From Methylacidimicrobium sp. AP8 (GTDB taxonomy: Bacteria; Verrucomicrobiota; Verrucomicrobiia; Methylacidiphilales; Methylacidiphilaceae), in assembly GCF_903064525.1 (NCBI RefSeq), contig NZ_LR797830.1:310001-374000 (forward strand): a stretch of DNA of 64,000 nucleotides, in the 5' to 3' direction. Below the pieces are notes generated by a model. The model saw only the letters and a program-made list of their open reading frames with translations. It had not been told where the DNA came from and searched no databases. How positions within the stretch are numbered: the stretch's first letter is position 1; each line of letters opens with the position of its first letter. Made by a program: the position numbers and the translations under genes. Below are positions 18,789-27,911 of the stretch, one piece after another.

Positions 18789-20138
18789 TCAGCAACGCAG
18801 CACTCGGAAGACGTGGGTAAAGAGGCTCTTCCAAGGATAGGCGCTGCTCATCGAGAGGAAGACGCGGCGGACGCTGACTCGGACCAGCGTGCCGATCTTA
18901 AAGAGCTTGAGCCGTAGGGTGTCGACCTGGGCCTCGGCCCAGTCCGTTCCTCGCAGACCGAGCCGTCGCAGCGCTTCGACCAGGGTGTAAGCAAGAGCCG
19001 AGAAGTAGAGGCGAAGTTGGTTGCTGGCCATTTGCGCGGTCGAGAGCCGGTCGGCAAAGAGGTGGAGTTGTTCCTTGATCCGATTCTCCATGTCGCCACG
19101 AGCACAGTAGAGCTTCTCGTAAAGGTTTTGGGCGGGCCACTCCTCGGTGGAGAGAGAGGTCACGACAAAGCGCGGATTCTCCCCTTTCCAGGTACTCGGC
19201 TTTGGCGACCACCCGGCGCTCCCTCGACCAGCTGCTCAAGGTGCGGTAGGCAAACTCGGTAAAGAAGCGGGCCGGCTTGCCACTCGACTCGTGCAGACGA
19301 CGGGCTTGCTCCATCGACCCCCCTGAATGGTCCGGCACAAGCGCTCGTTGCGCGCCAAGCCGAAGAGGTAGTCGACTTGATTGGCTTCGCACCAAGCCAT
19401 GATCTCTTCCCGGCAGAAGCCCGAATCGGCCCGGAGCACGATCCGGACTCCGGGCCAACGGGTACGGAGTTGTTCCACGATCCGGCTCACCTCCGTAAGG
19501 GAGCCCGCCGACGCATCCTGGTTCGATGGCCGAAGCCGGACGCCAAGGAGTTGATCGCCAGCAAAGATGTAGAGCGGCAAATAGCAGTAGGAGTCGTAGT
19601 AACCATGGAAGAAGCGCTCCGGCTGATGTCCGTAAAGGGGGATGTCGGTCGCATCCAGATCGAGCACCACCTCCTCAGGGGGCTGGGGATGCGATTGGAG
19701 GTAGAGATCGACCAGAAGACGGTCGATCGCTTCGGCCGAGTAGTCGATCTTGTGGTAGCGCTCGCTTCGACCCACCAGTTCCAGCCGGTTGAGCGTGCTC
19801 TTGCCCGCCAGATCCTCTTCCAGATCGCTTTTCCCGCTCAGGAGAGCAACCAACGGATCGGTCCGCAACTGCTCATGGTCGTTGAGGTCTTCGTAGCCCA
19901 TCGCAATCCCGAAAATGCGCTGGGCAAGCATCTCCCGTACCCGATGCACAATGCGTTTCGGATGGCGTCGATCCACGAAGCAACCCTCTAACCGTCTTAA
20001 CAAACCGATCTTCCGATCCGCTTCCCGCAACAGAATTGCGCCCCCATCGCTGGAGATCCGACCCGCGGTAAATCCCGCTTCCACCCGTCGCGAAAAATGA
20101 TCTGTAAACGCAAAAGTCTCTTGGCTACACTCTGTCAT
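18789..20138 (-). pseudogene. IS1380-family transposase with two frameshifts
   Basis: Three reading frames together rebuild one transposase. The first (from ATG 20138) covers the N-terminal part, including GRISSDGGAILLREADRK, DLDATDIPLYG and the RADSGFCRE segment. After a run of six G (plus-strand C run at 19318-19323) the sequence continues in another frame with EQARRLHESSGKPARFF, and near 19180-19195 it shifts again to the C-terminal PRFVVTSLS, YCARGDMENRIKEQ and NQLRLYFSALAY. The order and content match intact IS1380 transposases, so this is a single broken gene. A sequencing error or frameshifting at the G run cannot be excluded. Confidence 0.85.
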
Positions 20139-20212
20139 GGAAGGCCGTTTCTTTTTCCTGGTTGTAGTAACGTCTTCTTAACGCACTTATACCAGGGAAA
20201 GACGGCCTTTCC
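20139..20212. repeat. Inverted repeat upstream of the IS1380 transposase
   Basis: Arms at 20139-20162 and 20191-20212 pair imperfectly (GGAAGGCCGT against ACGGCCTTTCC, with T-rich interiors). The structure sits just before the transposase ATG and partly persists in the remnant at 41086-41465. Such hairpins in insertion sequences can shield the transposase gene from outside transcription; that role is inferred. Confidence 0.6.
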
Positions 20213-20305
20213 TATGCCCTTTTGCCGGATTTTTTGCCTTCCGCTATGCCTGCCATTGGTGAGAAATCGGGGCTAGGCGGGAGAGGCGGACTCGGCCCCC
20301 TCCGA

Positions 20306-21640
20306 TCAGGAGGCCTGCGAGACCGAAGAAAACGTAAACTCCTTGGAGAGGACGGCGGGCACCCGGGCGGGAAGATCATCGATCTCCGACCCCACCGTCA
20401 CTTCCGATTTCCCGAGAGCCAGAACGTTTTTGAGAAGCCGGACAGGGCTTTCGTTGAAGCGGAAGTTGTTCACCGGATAGGCGATCTTCCCCTTCTCGAT
20501 CCAGAAGGTGCCGTCCCGGGTAAGGCCGGTGAGGAGGAGGGTGCGGGGATCGACCGTCCGGATGTACCAGAGTCGCGTGACGAGCACGCCGCGATCGACG
20601 CCCGGAATCAGTTGATCGGTCGACCTTTCCCCGCCGCAGACAAGCAAGTTGGTCGGCTCGGGGACCACCGGAGCGTTCTTCTTCTGCGCCCAGAAGCGCG
20701 GGCGGATCAGCTCCAGGAGCTTTCCCTTCTCCACCCAGTTCGTGGGTGTGGCGGGCAGGCCGTCCGTCGAGTAGATCGAACCGGGAGCCACCGGATCCTC
20801 CGGGTCCGATCGGAGAGAGACCGAATCCGCGAAGAGCTGCTCTCCCAAAAGCGTTCCCCCTCCGGGACGAGAGAGAAAGCTTCTTCCTTCATCGGCCGGG
20901 CGGGCCTGGAGGGAAAGCAAAAGAATGCCGATCAGGTCGCAGGCGGCCGAAGGCTCGAGCAGGACGGTGTACCGTCCCGGGGCCAAGGGTTTCGGATGGC
21001 GGGAAAGGAGCGCCTTCTCCACGGCCCGGCGACCGAGGGCCGGCAGATCGATCTCCGCCGGTGAATAGGCCGCAGCCGCCGCCCAACCGGCACCCCCTCC
21101 GTCCCGTGTCCGTGCCGAGACCGCGTATTGCAGGCGGGTCGACTGCTGAAACACCCAGAGGCCGCTTGTGGCCGCGTAGGCCGAAAAGCTGCTTTCGCAT
21201 TCCAAGAAGGCGGCGGCGACGACGTGCTTGGCCTCCGCGAGATCCAAAATCATCCTCCCGTGCTCGGCCAGATCCTTGGCCGTCAAGCGGGCCGCCTCGG
21301 GGGAGTACCCCTTGGGGGGAGGATAGACTTGGGGCCCCGGCGGCGGGAGAAACTCCGGATCTTCGGGACAAACGCGTGCCACCTCTTCCGAAAGGCGGAC
21401 GAGCTCGGCCAAGTCCCCGAGCCCCGCCTTGTTTCCCGTCGCCTCGCCCCGTCGCTTTCCGAAAGAGGAGGCGACACGGCAATGAAAACCCTCGTCCGCT
21501 CCGTCGGTTGTGATCGTGTTGCAGGCGATGCGGACGTTGAGCCGGCTCCAGCCGGTCATCTCCGCAACCGCGGATTCGGCGCGGGAGTAGGAGAGAAGCT
21601 TGGTGGCGAGCTCGCGCGCTTCTCCTTCCGAAAGGATCAT
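20306..21640 (-). CDS. tldE: TldE/PmbA-type metalloprotease partner
   Basis: A 444-residue PmbA/TldE-family protein. In the known TldD/TldE heterodimer TldD carries the zinc site and TldE is the non-catalytic partner; accordingly no HExxxH is seen here. Family segments include NTITTDGADEG, a central ECESSFSAYAATSGL and a C-terminal GLTRDGTFWIEKGKI with PVNNFRFNESP. The ATG overlaps the tldD stop as ATGA. No export signal is visible, in contrast to its partner. Confidence 0.88.
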   Translation of the reverse strand: MILSEGEARELATKLLSYSRAESAVAEMTGWSRLNVRIACNTITTDGADEGFHCRVASSFGKRRGEATGNKAGLGDLAELVRLSEEVARVCPEDPEFLPPPGPQVYPPPKGYSPEAARLTAKDLAEHGRMILDLAEAKHVVAAAFLECESSFSAYAATSGLWVFQQSTRLQYAVSARTRDGGGAGWAAAAAYSPAEIDLPALGRRAVEKALLSRHPKPLAPGRYTVLLEPSAACDLIGILLLSLQARPADEGRSFLSRPGGGTLLGEQLFADSVSLRSDPEDPVAPGSIYSTDGLPATPTNWVEKGKLLELIRPRFWAQKKNAPVVPEPTNLLVCGGERSTDQLIPGVDRGVLVTRLWYIRTVDPRTLLLTGLTRDGTFWIEKGKIAYPVNNFRFNESPVRLLKNVLALGKSEVTVGSEIDDLPARVPAVLSKEFTFSSVSQAS

Positions 21641-23214
21641 GTCTGGCTCCCGGTGTTGAGGACTGTGATTCCCCGGAAGCGGGCGGGAACGACGCCGTGG
21701 GATACCGGCGCGGATTGGACCGGTTGACCCTTGCCGCAGGAGAGCGTCCCGCCGAGCCAGTATTCCTTGGCGCCGCCGATCCCGTCGCAGGCATTCCAGA
21801 AAGGCACGGTCGTCCCCTGGTAGGCGACGTCGCGGAGCATCTCTCCGAGCTTGCCCTTTCGGATCTTGTAGAAGAGCTGCCCGCCGAACTGAAAGTTCTT
21901 TCGCTGTTGGTCGATGCTCCAGCTGCCGTCGCCCACGATGTAAACGCCGTCCTCGACGCCGGAGATCAGCTCTTCGAGGGAAATGTCCTGCTCGGAGGGT
22001 TGCAGCGAGATGTTCGGCATCCGCTGAATCGGAAAGTAGGCGTGTCCTTCCGCGAAGGAGCAGGCGTTGGAATGGGGCAGCCCGATCCAGCGGGACTGGC
22101 CGATGGCCATTTGAAAATTTTCGAACCGGCCGCGCAAAAGGATGGGGAAGCGGGCATAGCGTGCGGGCATCCCGTCGTCGTCGTAGGCGGCCGTGGCCAA
22201 CCCTCCCGGCTGATCCCGGTCCGCCATCACCGTCACCAGCTCGCTGGCGAATTGGAGGCGTCCCCGATCGGCGGGGCTGACGAAGGTCGTGCCGGCGAAG
22301 CCCGCCTCGTATCCGAAGGCGCGGTCGAGCTCGGTCGAGTGGCCGACCGTCTCGTGGAGGGTGAGCCACAGGTTGGTGGGATGGAGGACCAGGTCCATCT
22401 TGCCCGGGGCTACGGGCTTGGCCTTCAGCTTGCGGAAGGCATCCTCGGCCGCTTGTCGCGCCTCCTGCTTCCAATTCTGGGCGCGGACATATTCGTAGCC
22501 GGCGGCCCGCGGCGGGAAAAAGCTCGAGCGGCTAGCGAACCGGCCGGAGGCCGGATCGGTCGCGGTCACGGTGAGCCGAGGATAGGTACGGAAAAAAAGT
22601 TGTTCGAGGAAGGAGCCGGCGCTCGAGGCGAAAAACTTTTCCTGCCGGAGAAAGAGGAAAAAGCTATAGGCGAACGGGGCGCCGGCCGCCTTCGCCTCGG
22701 CATTGATGCCGAGAAGCGCCTCGGCTTTCCGGTCGAGCGGGATCGAAAAAGGATCCTGCTCTATCGGAGCCCGCCAGCGATCGATCTTCGGTTCGATCCG
22801 TTCGATCTCGACGGGCTTGGTCGCAAGCGGGCGGTTGGCCTTGGCTATTTCCACGGCGCCTCGTGCGCAATCGCTCGCATGCGCCGGATCGAGCACACTG
22901 GCCGAGCGGAATCCCCAGACCCCGTTGACCAGGACGCGTACCCCGAGGCCGCTGCTGCTCGACACCTCGACATTCTCGATGCGTTCCTCGCGGGCCGAGA
23001 GGAACTCGGATTGGGAGTATACGATGCGCAGATCGGCATATTCCGCTCCGGCGGATCGAGCCGCGGAGAGGGCGGCTTCCGCGAGGCGGGCGGATTCCTC
23101 CCGCCGGGAAGACGAGGCCTCGTCGGAGGCCGCCGCCACGGTTCCCAGGGGGACTCCCCCGCCGAGAAAGCCCGCAGCCAGGCTTTGGAGGAATTTTCTG
23201 CGGGAAATGCCCAT
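21637..23214 (-). CDS. tldD: TldD-type metalloprotease with Tat signal
   Basis: A 525-residue TldD-family metalloprotease. The zinc motif HETVGH is present in TLHETVGHSTELD with the downstream Glu/Cys region intact, and the family end GFAGTTFVSPAD, SISLEELISGVEDGVYI-like and RNFQFGG segments are all recognisable. Unusually, the N-terminus starts with MGISRRKFLQSLAAGFLGGG, a clear twin-arginine signal, followed by a Ser/Glu-rich linker. The frame is open 53 codons further upstream without support. Translation is coupled to tldE. The pair is therefore probably exported, unlike the cytoplasmic E. coli enzyme. Confidence 0.9.
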   Translation of the reverse strand: MGISRRKFLQSLAAGFLGGGVPLGTVAAASDEASSSRREESARLAEAALSAARSAGAEYADLRIVYSQSEFLSAREERIENVEVSSSSGLGVRVLVNGVWGFRSASVLDPAHASDCARGAVEIAKANRPLATKPVEIERIEPKIDRWRAPIEQDPFSIPLDRKAEALLGINAEAKAAGAPFAYSFFLFLRQEKFFASSAGSFLEQLFFRTYPRLTVTATDPASGRFASRSSFFPPRAAGYEYVRAQNWKQEARQAAEDAFRKLKAKPVAPGKMDLVLHPTNLWLTLHETVGHSTELDRAFGYEAGFAGTTFVSPADRGRLQFASELVTVMADRDQPGGLATAAYDDDGMPARYARFPILLRGRFENFQMAIGQSRWIGLPHSNACSFAEGHAYFPIQRMPNISLQPSEQDISLEELISGVEDGVYIVGDGSWSIDQQRKNFQFGGQLFYKIRKGKLGEMLRDVAYQGTTVPFWNACDGIGGAKEYWLGGTLSCGKGQPVQSAPVSHGVVPARFRGITVLNTGSQT

Positions 23215-23432
23215 CGTCCGCCGTCTCCGCTCGCGAGCCGGCTGGCTCGCCGATCCGTTCCGCCATCCGCAGGAGAATGCTTGCGGAGAGGCTAAGCTAG
23301 CAAGGCGGTCCGGCGGAGGCAAGCGCCGGCAGATGCGATCCGGAGGAGGATGCGGAGCGAAAAAGCCTGCCATCCTTCGCCGGAATGCTAGAATGCACGC
23401 GAGGTAAGCACAGCAGGGAAAGGCGGAGAGAA

Positions 23433-24695
23433 GTGAAGACCGGAGCGGAAGCCTGGCTGGTGGAGCACGAAGGGGAACTCTGCTCCTTTCTAGGCGAGAT
23501 CGTCCGCATCCCTACGGTGAATCCTCCGGGGGACCATTACACGGCGCTGGTCGAGCGGCTGGAGGCCAAGCTACGGAAGATCGGCCTCTCCACGGAGATT
23601 TTCACGGTCCCGCCGGAGGTCGCCGCCAAGGTTCTGCCCCCGCAGCAGGCCGGCTTGCCTCGGCACAATTTGGTCGGGAGATGGGAGGTGGGTGCGGAGA
23701 GGACCGTCCAATTCAACGCCCACTATGATGTGGTGCCCGCTGCGGGTCGGTGGAGGCACGCCCCCTTTGCCGGGGAGCGCGACGGCGACTGGATTTTCGG
23801 CCGCGGGACGGCCGACATGAAAGGGGCGCTGGCAGCTGCCATTTTCGCGGTGGAGGCGCTCTTGAAGACCGGGAGCGTGCCGCGGGTGAACGTGGAGCTG
23901 GCCTTTGTCGCGGATGAGGAAATCGGCGGGGAGCTCGGCACCGGGTACCTTGTGACCCGCCGAAGAAGGGGTCCTGACTTCGCCGTCGTTTGCGAGGGTG
24001 GCGCCGGAGGGAAGATCGGCATCGGTCACAATGGGTTGGTGCAACTCGAGGTCACGGTTCTGGGCAAAGGCGGGCATTCGGCTTATCCCGATGGGACCGT
24101 GAATGCTTTCGAGCGGATGGTCGCCCTGGTCTCCCGGCTTGAGCCGGTGCTTAAGCAATCGCTGGCCGAGCCGCAGAGGCGTTTCGCCACCCCCTCCGGA
24201 GAGGTTCTGGAACCGGTGGTCAACCTCGGCGGGGTTTTCGGACCCGGGGATGCGGCAAAAGTGAACATCATTCCGGGCGAAGCCTCCTTCACGATCGATC
24301 GGAGGCTTACCCCCGCGGAGCAGGTGCCCGCGGTGGAGCGGGAGTTGCGGGAATGGATCCGGTCGGCTGCGGCAAAAAGCGGGGTGCGGACCCGAATTCG
24401 AACGATCCATGCGACCGCCCCCTGCTCGCTTTCCCCCGGCGCACCGCTTCCCCGGGCTTTCCGGAAGGCCGTGGAGGGTGTGCGCGGAGGACGCGCCCGC
24501 TTCACGGTGAATCGCGGTGCCACCGACATGCACTACTACGTGCGGAAGCGCCGGATCGATGCGGTAGGCTATGGGGTCGACGGGAAGAACATCCATGCCG
24601 TCGAAGAACGGATTCCGGTCAAGGATCTTGTGACCACCGCCCGCGTCTACGCCCGCTTCCTCTACGATTTTGCGCCCGAATCCGGGAAGCGGTAG
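23433..24695 (+). CDS. M20-family metallopeptidase (ArgE/DapE/CPG2 group)
   Basis: A 420-residue cytoplasmic-type peptidase. Metal ligands are visible in the usual order: His of FNAHYDVVP, Asp of RGTADMKG, the Glu pair of VADEEIGG, and the final His of NIHAVEE, with the lid/dimer domain between. GTG 23433 follows GGAGAG; ATG 23385 is in frame but lacks a site. The family removes terminal amino acids or acyl groups from peptides and amino-acid derivatives; the exact substrate is unknown. It is followed by a secreted protein and a kinase-MurQ fusion, so wall-peptide turnover is a possibility. Confidence 0.85.
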   Translation: MKTGAEAWLVEHEGELCSFLGEIVRIPTVNPPGDHYTALVERLEAKLRKIGLSTEIFTVPPEVAAKVLPPQQAGLPRHNLVGRWEVGAERTVQFNAHYDVVPAAGRWRHAPFAGERDGDWIFGRGTADMKGALAAAIFAVEALLKTGSVPRVNVELAFVADEEIGGELGTGYLVTRRRRGPDFAVVCEGGAGGKIGIGHNGLVQLEVTVLGKGGHSAYPDGTVNAFERMVALVSRLEPVLKQSLAEPQRRFATPSGEVLEPVVNLGGVFGPGDAAKVNIIPGEASFTIDRRLTPAEQVPAVERELREWIRSAAAKSGVRTRIRTIHATAPCSLSPGAPLPRAFRKAVEGVRGGRARFTVNRGATDMHYYVRKRRIDAVGYGVDGKNIHAVEERIPVKDLVTTARVYARFLYDFAPESGKR

Positions 24696-24709
24696 ATGAT
24701 CCCTGGGGA

Positions 24710-25306
24710 ATGAGGGAAATCGGCTCTTTCCTCCTTTTGCTTCTGCTGGGGGCGTCCCTGGCCGGCTTGCCGCGCGCCTATCCGCAGCAACATCCGTTCG
24801 AAGGCGGCGTGGGCATAGTCTATGCACCCGGGCATGCCTTCCTCCTCAAGGCTCCCGATGGTTGGGTCCTCGATCGGGAGTGGCGCGGCAGCGAACCGCC
24901 CGAACCGGTGTTCTATCCTGTCGGCTTCACGGCAAAGGATTCCCCCGTGCTCATCCGGTCGGGCTCGATGCGCGCCGAGTCCGCCGGTACCGCGCCGATC
25001 GAGCGGTTCTTGGAGGAGAGGGCGCAGGTGTTGGCGCCGCCGAGCGGAGCAGGGGCCAGGGCCGAGCGCGTGGGGGAATGTCGGCTCGGCAAGGGAGCCC
25101 TTGCGGAAGTCTACTCCTTCGTGAGCGAGCCGGGCGGACAGGCCCTTTTGGAGAGAATCGGCTGCGTCGCCACCGCGGACTCCGTCGATTATATCATCCT
25201 CGATGCGAAGGATCGGGCGTTTTACGAAAGATCCCTTGCCGCCTTTGCCTCGATACTGAAGTCCTATATCCCGTTCCGGGGAGGCCCGGTTTATATTCCT
25301 CGATGA
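24710..25306 (+). CDS. Secreted protein of unknown function
   Basis: A 198-residue protein with a good signal peptide (SFLLLLLLGASLAGLPRAYP) and cleavage near the Ala/Tyr region. The mature part starts with EGGVGIVYAPGHAFLL and has a middle strand pattern KDSPVLIRSGSM; no catalytic motif is recognised. ATG 24710 lies 14 bases after the M20 gene and the stop codon overlaps the next start as ATGA, placing it in the same operon. Likely periplasmic or surface located. Confidence 0.7.
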   Translation: MREIGSFLLLLLLGASLAGLPRAYPQQHPFEGGVGIVYAPGHAFLLKAPDGWVLDREWRGSEPPEPVFYPVGFTAKDSPVLIRSGSMRAESAGTAPIERFLEERAQVLAPPSGAGARAERVGECRLGKGALAEVYSFVSEPGGQALLERIGCVATADSVDYIILDAKDRAFYERSLAAFASILKSYIPFRGGPVYIPR

Positions 25307-27156
25307 GGGGGCTCGCCGAGAACCGGGGAAGGAGAAAAAAAGAAACGATCCCTCGGGGGAGGGAAAGAGAGCGGCTGGTGGGCACCATCCTGGGCATTGA
25401 AGGAGGAGGGACCAAGACGACATGGGCCGTCCTGGATTCGACGGGGACGGTGTGCGCGCGGGGAACGGCCGGCCCCGGCAACGTCAGCCTGCTTCCGGAC
25501 GAGGAGATCCGGAAGCTGCTTGCGGGAATCCGCTCGGCGGTCGGCGGCGGGATCGAGGCGATCGGTGCCGCCTTCGCCGGCTGCCATCTCCCGGTGCAGC
25601 GGCAGCGCCTTGCCGGGATGCTGCAAGCCCTCTGGCCGACGGCGCTGCGGATCGCCGTCGCCGAAGATACCTACTCGGCATTTGCGGGCGCCTTCGGCTC
25701 CGGCGATGGAATCATCGTCATCGCGGGCACCGGCTCGAACGTCCTGGGCCGTAGGGATGGCCGCACGCTGCGGGTAGGCGGCTGGGGCCATATTCTGGGG
25801 GATCCGGGCAGCGGCTACGATTTGGCGCACACCGGCCTTTGGCGCGTTTATGACGCTTTCGATGCCACGGGCAGTGTCGTTCCTCTAGGCGAAGCCTTTC
25901 TTCAGAGAACCGGGCAAAACAGCCTCGAGGAGCTCTTTGTCCATCTCCTGCGCGATCCGTCCAAGGATCGGATCGCGGCCCTGGCTCCTTGCGTCTTGGA
26001 GAAGGCGGCCGCCGGCGATCCGCTCGCCGCCGACATCGCCCGATCCCGTGCCGGTCTCTTGGCGGAGCAGGTGAGGTACGTCACCCAAAGACTCGGCTAC
26101 CCCGAACCGAGGGTGGCCTTGGTCGGCGGGCTCTTCGAGCACAGCGAGGCCTATGTCGCGCTCTTTAGCGGCGAGGTCCGATCCCGAGTGGCGGTCCGCG
26201 AGATCTTCGTTTCCCGGGTCCCGGGAGCGGTGGGCGCGGCGCGGTTGGTCGACGATACGCTGCCCATCCCGCAGACGATCGCGGCGCAGCCGGCTCTGCC
26301 CTTCTCGCGGGAAGCGGCCGCCTCGCTCGAGGGGGCGCTGACCGAGGAGCGGAATCCCCGTTGCCGCTTCCTGGATCGCAAGACGGTGCCGGAGCTCGTG
26401 GAGCTTTTCCTTTCGGAAGAGGAGTTCGTGGAGCGGGCTCTCCGGGACCGGAAAGAGGTGATCGCGGCGGCGGCGGCCGCAGTGGCGGAGGCCTTGGAGG
26501 CCGGAAGACGCCTCTTTTACGTCGGCGCCGGGACGAGCGGACGGCTGGGGGCGCTTGACGCGAGCGAAATCCCGCCGACCTTCGGTGTCCCGACCGACTT
26601 GGTGCAAGCCATCCTGGCAGGAGGACCCGACGCATTCCTGCGGAGCCAGGAAGCGGCGGAGGACGATCGGGAGGCCGGCGCCCGCAGCGTGATCCAGCGC
26701 GGCGTCCGCCCGGGCGACGTCGTTTGCGGCATCACGGCTAGCGGGCGCACACCGTTCGTCCTGGGCGCGCTCGAGCAGGCCCAAACGGTCGGGGCTCTGA
26801 CGATCCTTTTGACCTGCAATCCTAAGCACGCGCCGCTCCCTTTCGTCCGGTTGTCGATCGATCTGCCCACCGGGCCCGAAATCGTGGCGGGCTCGACGCG
26901 CCTCAAGGCCGGAACGGCGACGAAGATCGTCCTCAACATGCTTTCCACCATCGCGATGATCCGAACCGGGCGGGTTCGGGACAACCTGATGATCCACCTG
27001 CGGCCCACCAGCGAAAAGCTTCGCTACCGGGCTCTGCGGGTTGTGATGGAGCTGGTCCCGTGCGGCGAAAAGGAAGCTCTGGCCCGGTTGGAAAGGACGG
27101 GGTGGCGGGTGGCCGAGGCGATCGACCTCCCGAAGCCGGACTTAGCGATCGGCTGA
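25303..27156 (+). CDS. murQ: BadF/BadG-type sugar kinase fused to MurQ etherase
   Basis: A two-domain protein of up to 617 residues. Residues about 28-325 form a BadF/BadG/BcrA-type ATPase/amino-sugar kinase (LGIEGGGTKTTWAV phosphate loop, IAGTGSNVLGR, GWGHILGDPGSGYDL). Residues about 335-617 are a complete MurQ N-acetylmuramic acid 6-phosphate etherase (YVGAGTSGRLG, catalytic Glu in DASEIPPTFG, ITASGRTPFV, STRLKAGTATK). Together they could phosphorylate MurNAc and then cleave the lactyl ether to give GlcNAc-6-phosphate. ATG 25303 gives an ATGA overlap; GTG 25378, just before the kinase core, is an alternative start. Confidence 0.88.
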   Translation: MRGLAENRGRRKKETIPRGRERERLVGTILGIEGGGTKTTWAVLDSTGTVCARGTAGPGNVSLLPDEEIRKLLAGIRSAVGGGIEAIGAAFAGCHLPVQRQRLAGMLQALWPTALRIAVAEDTYSAFAGAFGSGDGIIVIAGTGSNVLGRRDGRTLRVGGWGHILGDPGSGYDLAHTGLWRVYDAFDATGSVVPLGEAFLQRTGQNSLEELFVHLLRDPSKDRIAALAPCVLEKAAAGDPLAADIARSRAGLLAEQVRYVTQRLGYPEPRVALVGGLFEHSEAYVALFSGEVRSRVAVREIFVSRVPGAVGAARLVDDTLPIPQTIAAQPALPFSREAAASLEGALTEERNPRCRFLDRKTVPELVELFLSEEEFVERALRDRKEVIAAAAAAVAEALEAGRRLFYVGAGTSGRLGALDASEIPPTFGVPTDLVQAILAGGPDAFLRSQEAAEDDREAGARSVIQRGVRPGDVVCGITASGRTPFVLGALEQAQTVGALTILLTCNPKHAPLPFVRLSIDLPTGPEIVAGSTRLKAGTATKIVLNMLSTIAMIRTGRVRDNLMIHLRPTSEKLRYRALRVVMELVPCGEKEALARLERTGWRVAEAIDLPKPDLAIG

Positions 27157-27911
27157 AGACCGGGAGGGCGCGGGCGACCGGGGGCTTGGCGGGAGCGGGG
27201 GAGCCCTTGCCGCGGGCAGAGCGAGAGCAGCTCGCAGTGGAGGCAATCCGGCTTGCGGGCCCGGCAGCGCGCGCGACCGTGAAAGATCAGGCGGTTGGCG
27301 AAGGCGATCCACTCTTTGCGGGGCACCCGTTCCTTTAGGTCGGCTTCGATCCTCTCCGGGAGCTTCTCCCGGGTCAGGCCGAGCCGGTAGGAAACACGTG
27401 CCACATGGGTGTCGACGACAATGCCGAGCGGCAGGCCGAATCCGTTGCCGAGCACGACGTTGGCGGTCTTGCGGCCGACGCCCGGCAGGGCGGTCAGCTC
27501 TTCCATTGTCGCCGGCACGCGTCCTCCATGGCGCTCCACGAGGAGCCGAGCGGCGGCACGGATATGGCGCGCCTTGGTGCGAAAAAAACCGAGCCGGCGC
27601 AGCGCCTGCTCGAGCTCTTCCAACGGAGCGGTGGCATAGCTGGCGGCATCCGGATAGCGCGGGAAGAGCTCGGCGGTCACCCGATTCACTTGCCGGTCCG
27701 TGCACTGTGCGGAGAGGATCGTGGCGATCAGCAGCTCCAGAGGATTCCGGTACTGGAGAGCCGGCCGGCTCTCGGGATAGGTCGCGGCTAGGCGCCGACA
27801 GATTGCGGCGATTCTCCTGTTTTCCGCTCGGCGCGCCCTCGGTGCGGAGTCGTCGGCCGACTTGGACCGCCCGCGAGGTGGCGCCGCGGCTCCTTCACCG
27901 GCGCTCGGCAT
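27024..27911 (-). CDS. nth: Endonuclease III with antisense C-terminal tail
   Basis: DNA glycosylase/AP lyase for oxidised pyrimidines. The helix-hairpin-helix LPGVGRKTANVV, the catalytic Lys in it, the Asp of VVDTHVARV, and the [4Fe-4S] spacing C-x6-C-x2-C-x5-C (CRARKPDCLHCELLSLC) are all intact. The protein is 295 residues against about 210 in the family: an N-terminal basic extension and some 65 residues after the cluster. The tail runs 133 bases antisense to the end of the kinase-MurQ gene. The start overlaps the end of rimO by 17 bases. Confidence 0.93.
   Translation of the reverse strand: MPSAGEGAAAPPRGRSKSADDSAPRARRAENRRIAAICRRLAATYPESRPALQYRNPLELLIATILSAQCTDRQVNRVTAELFPRYPDAASYATAPLEELEQALRRLGFFRTKARHIRAAARLLVERHGGRVPATMEELTALPGVGRKTANVVLGNGFGLPLGIVVDTHVARVSYRLGLTREKLPERIEADLKERVPRKEWIAFANRLIFHGRARCRARKPDCLHCELLSLCPRQGLPRSRQAPGRPRPPGLQPIAKSGFGRSIASATRHPVLSNRARASFSPHGTSSITTRRAR

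Larger units (their letters stand above)
18563..20272 (-). mobile_element. IS1380-family insertion sequence
   Basis: A 1710-base element with terminal inverted repeats. The left end reads CCCCCATTTCTCACCA and the right end, on the other strand, CCCCGATTTCTCACCA, one mismatch in 16. It is flanked by a 4-base direct repeat CTAG at 18559-18562 and 20273-20276. Its single gene on the minus strand encodes a DDE transposase broken by two frameshifts. Between the right end and the transposase there is a further inverted repeat (20139-20162 with 20191-20212). The 226 bases between the transposase stop and the left end hold nothing recognisable. A degraded relative is at 41086-41465. Confidence 0.9.

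Noticed and set aside
18789-19458. Separate small genes downstream of the IS1380 transposase
   Set aside because: Read in order they are pieces of one frameshifted transposase.
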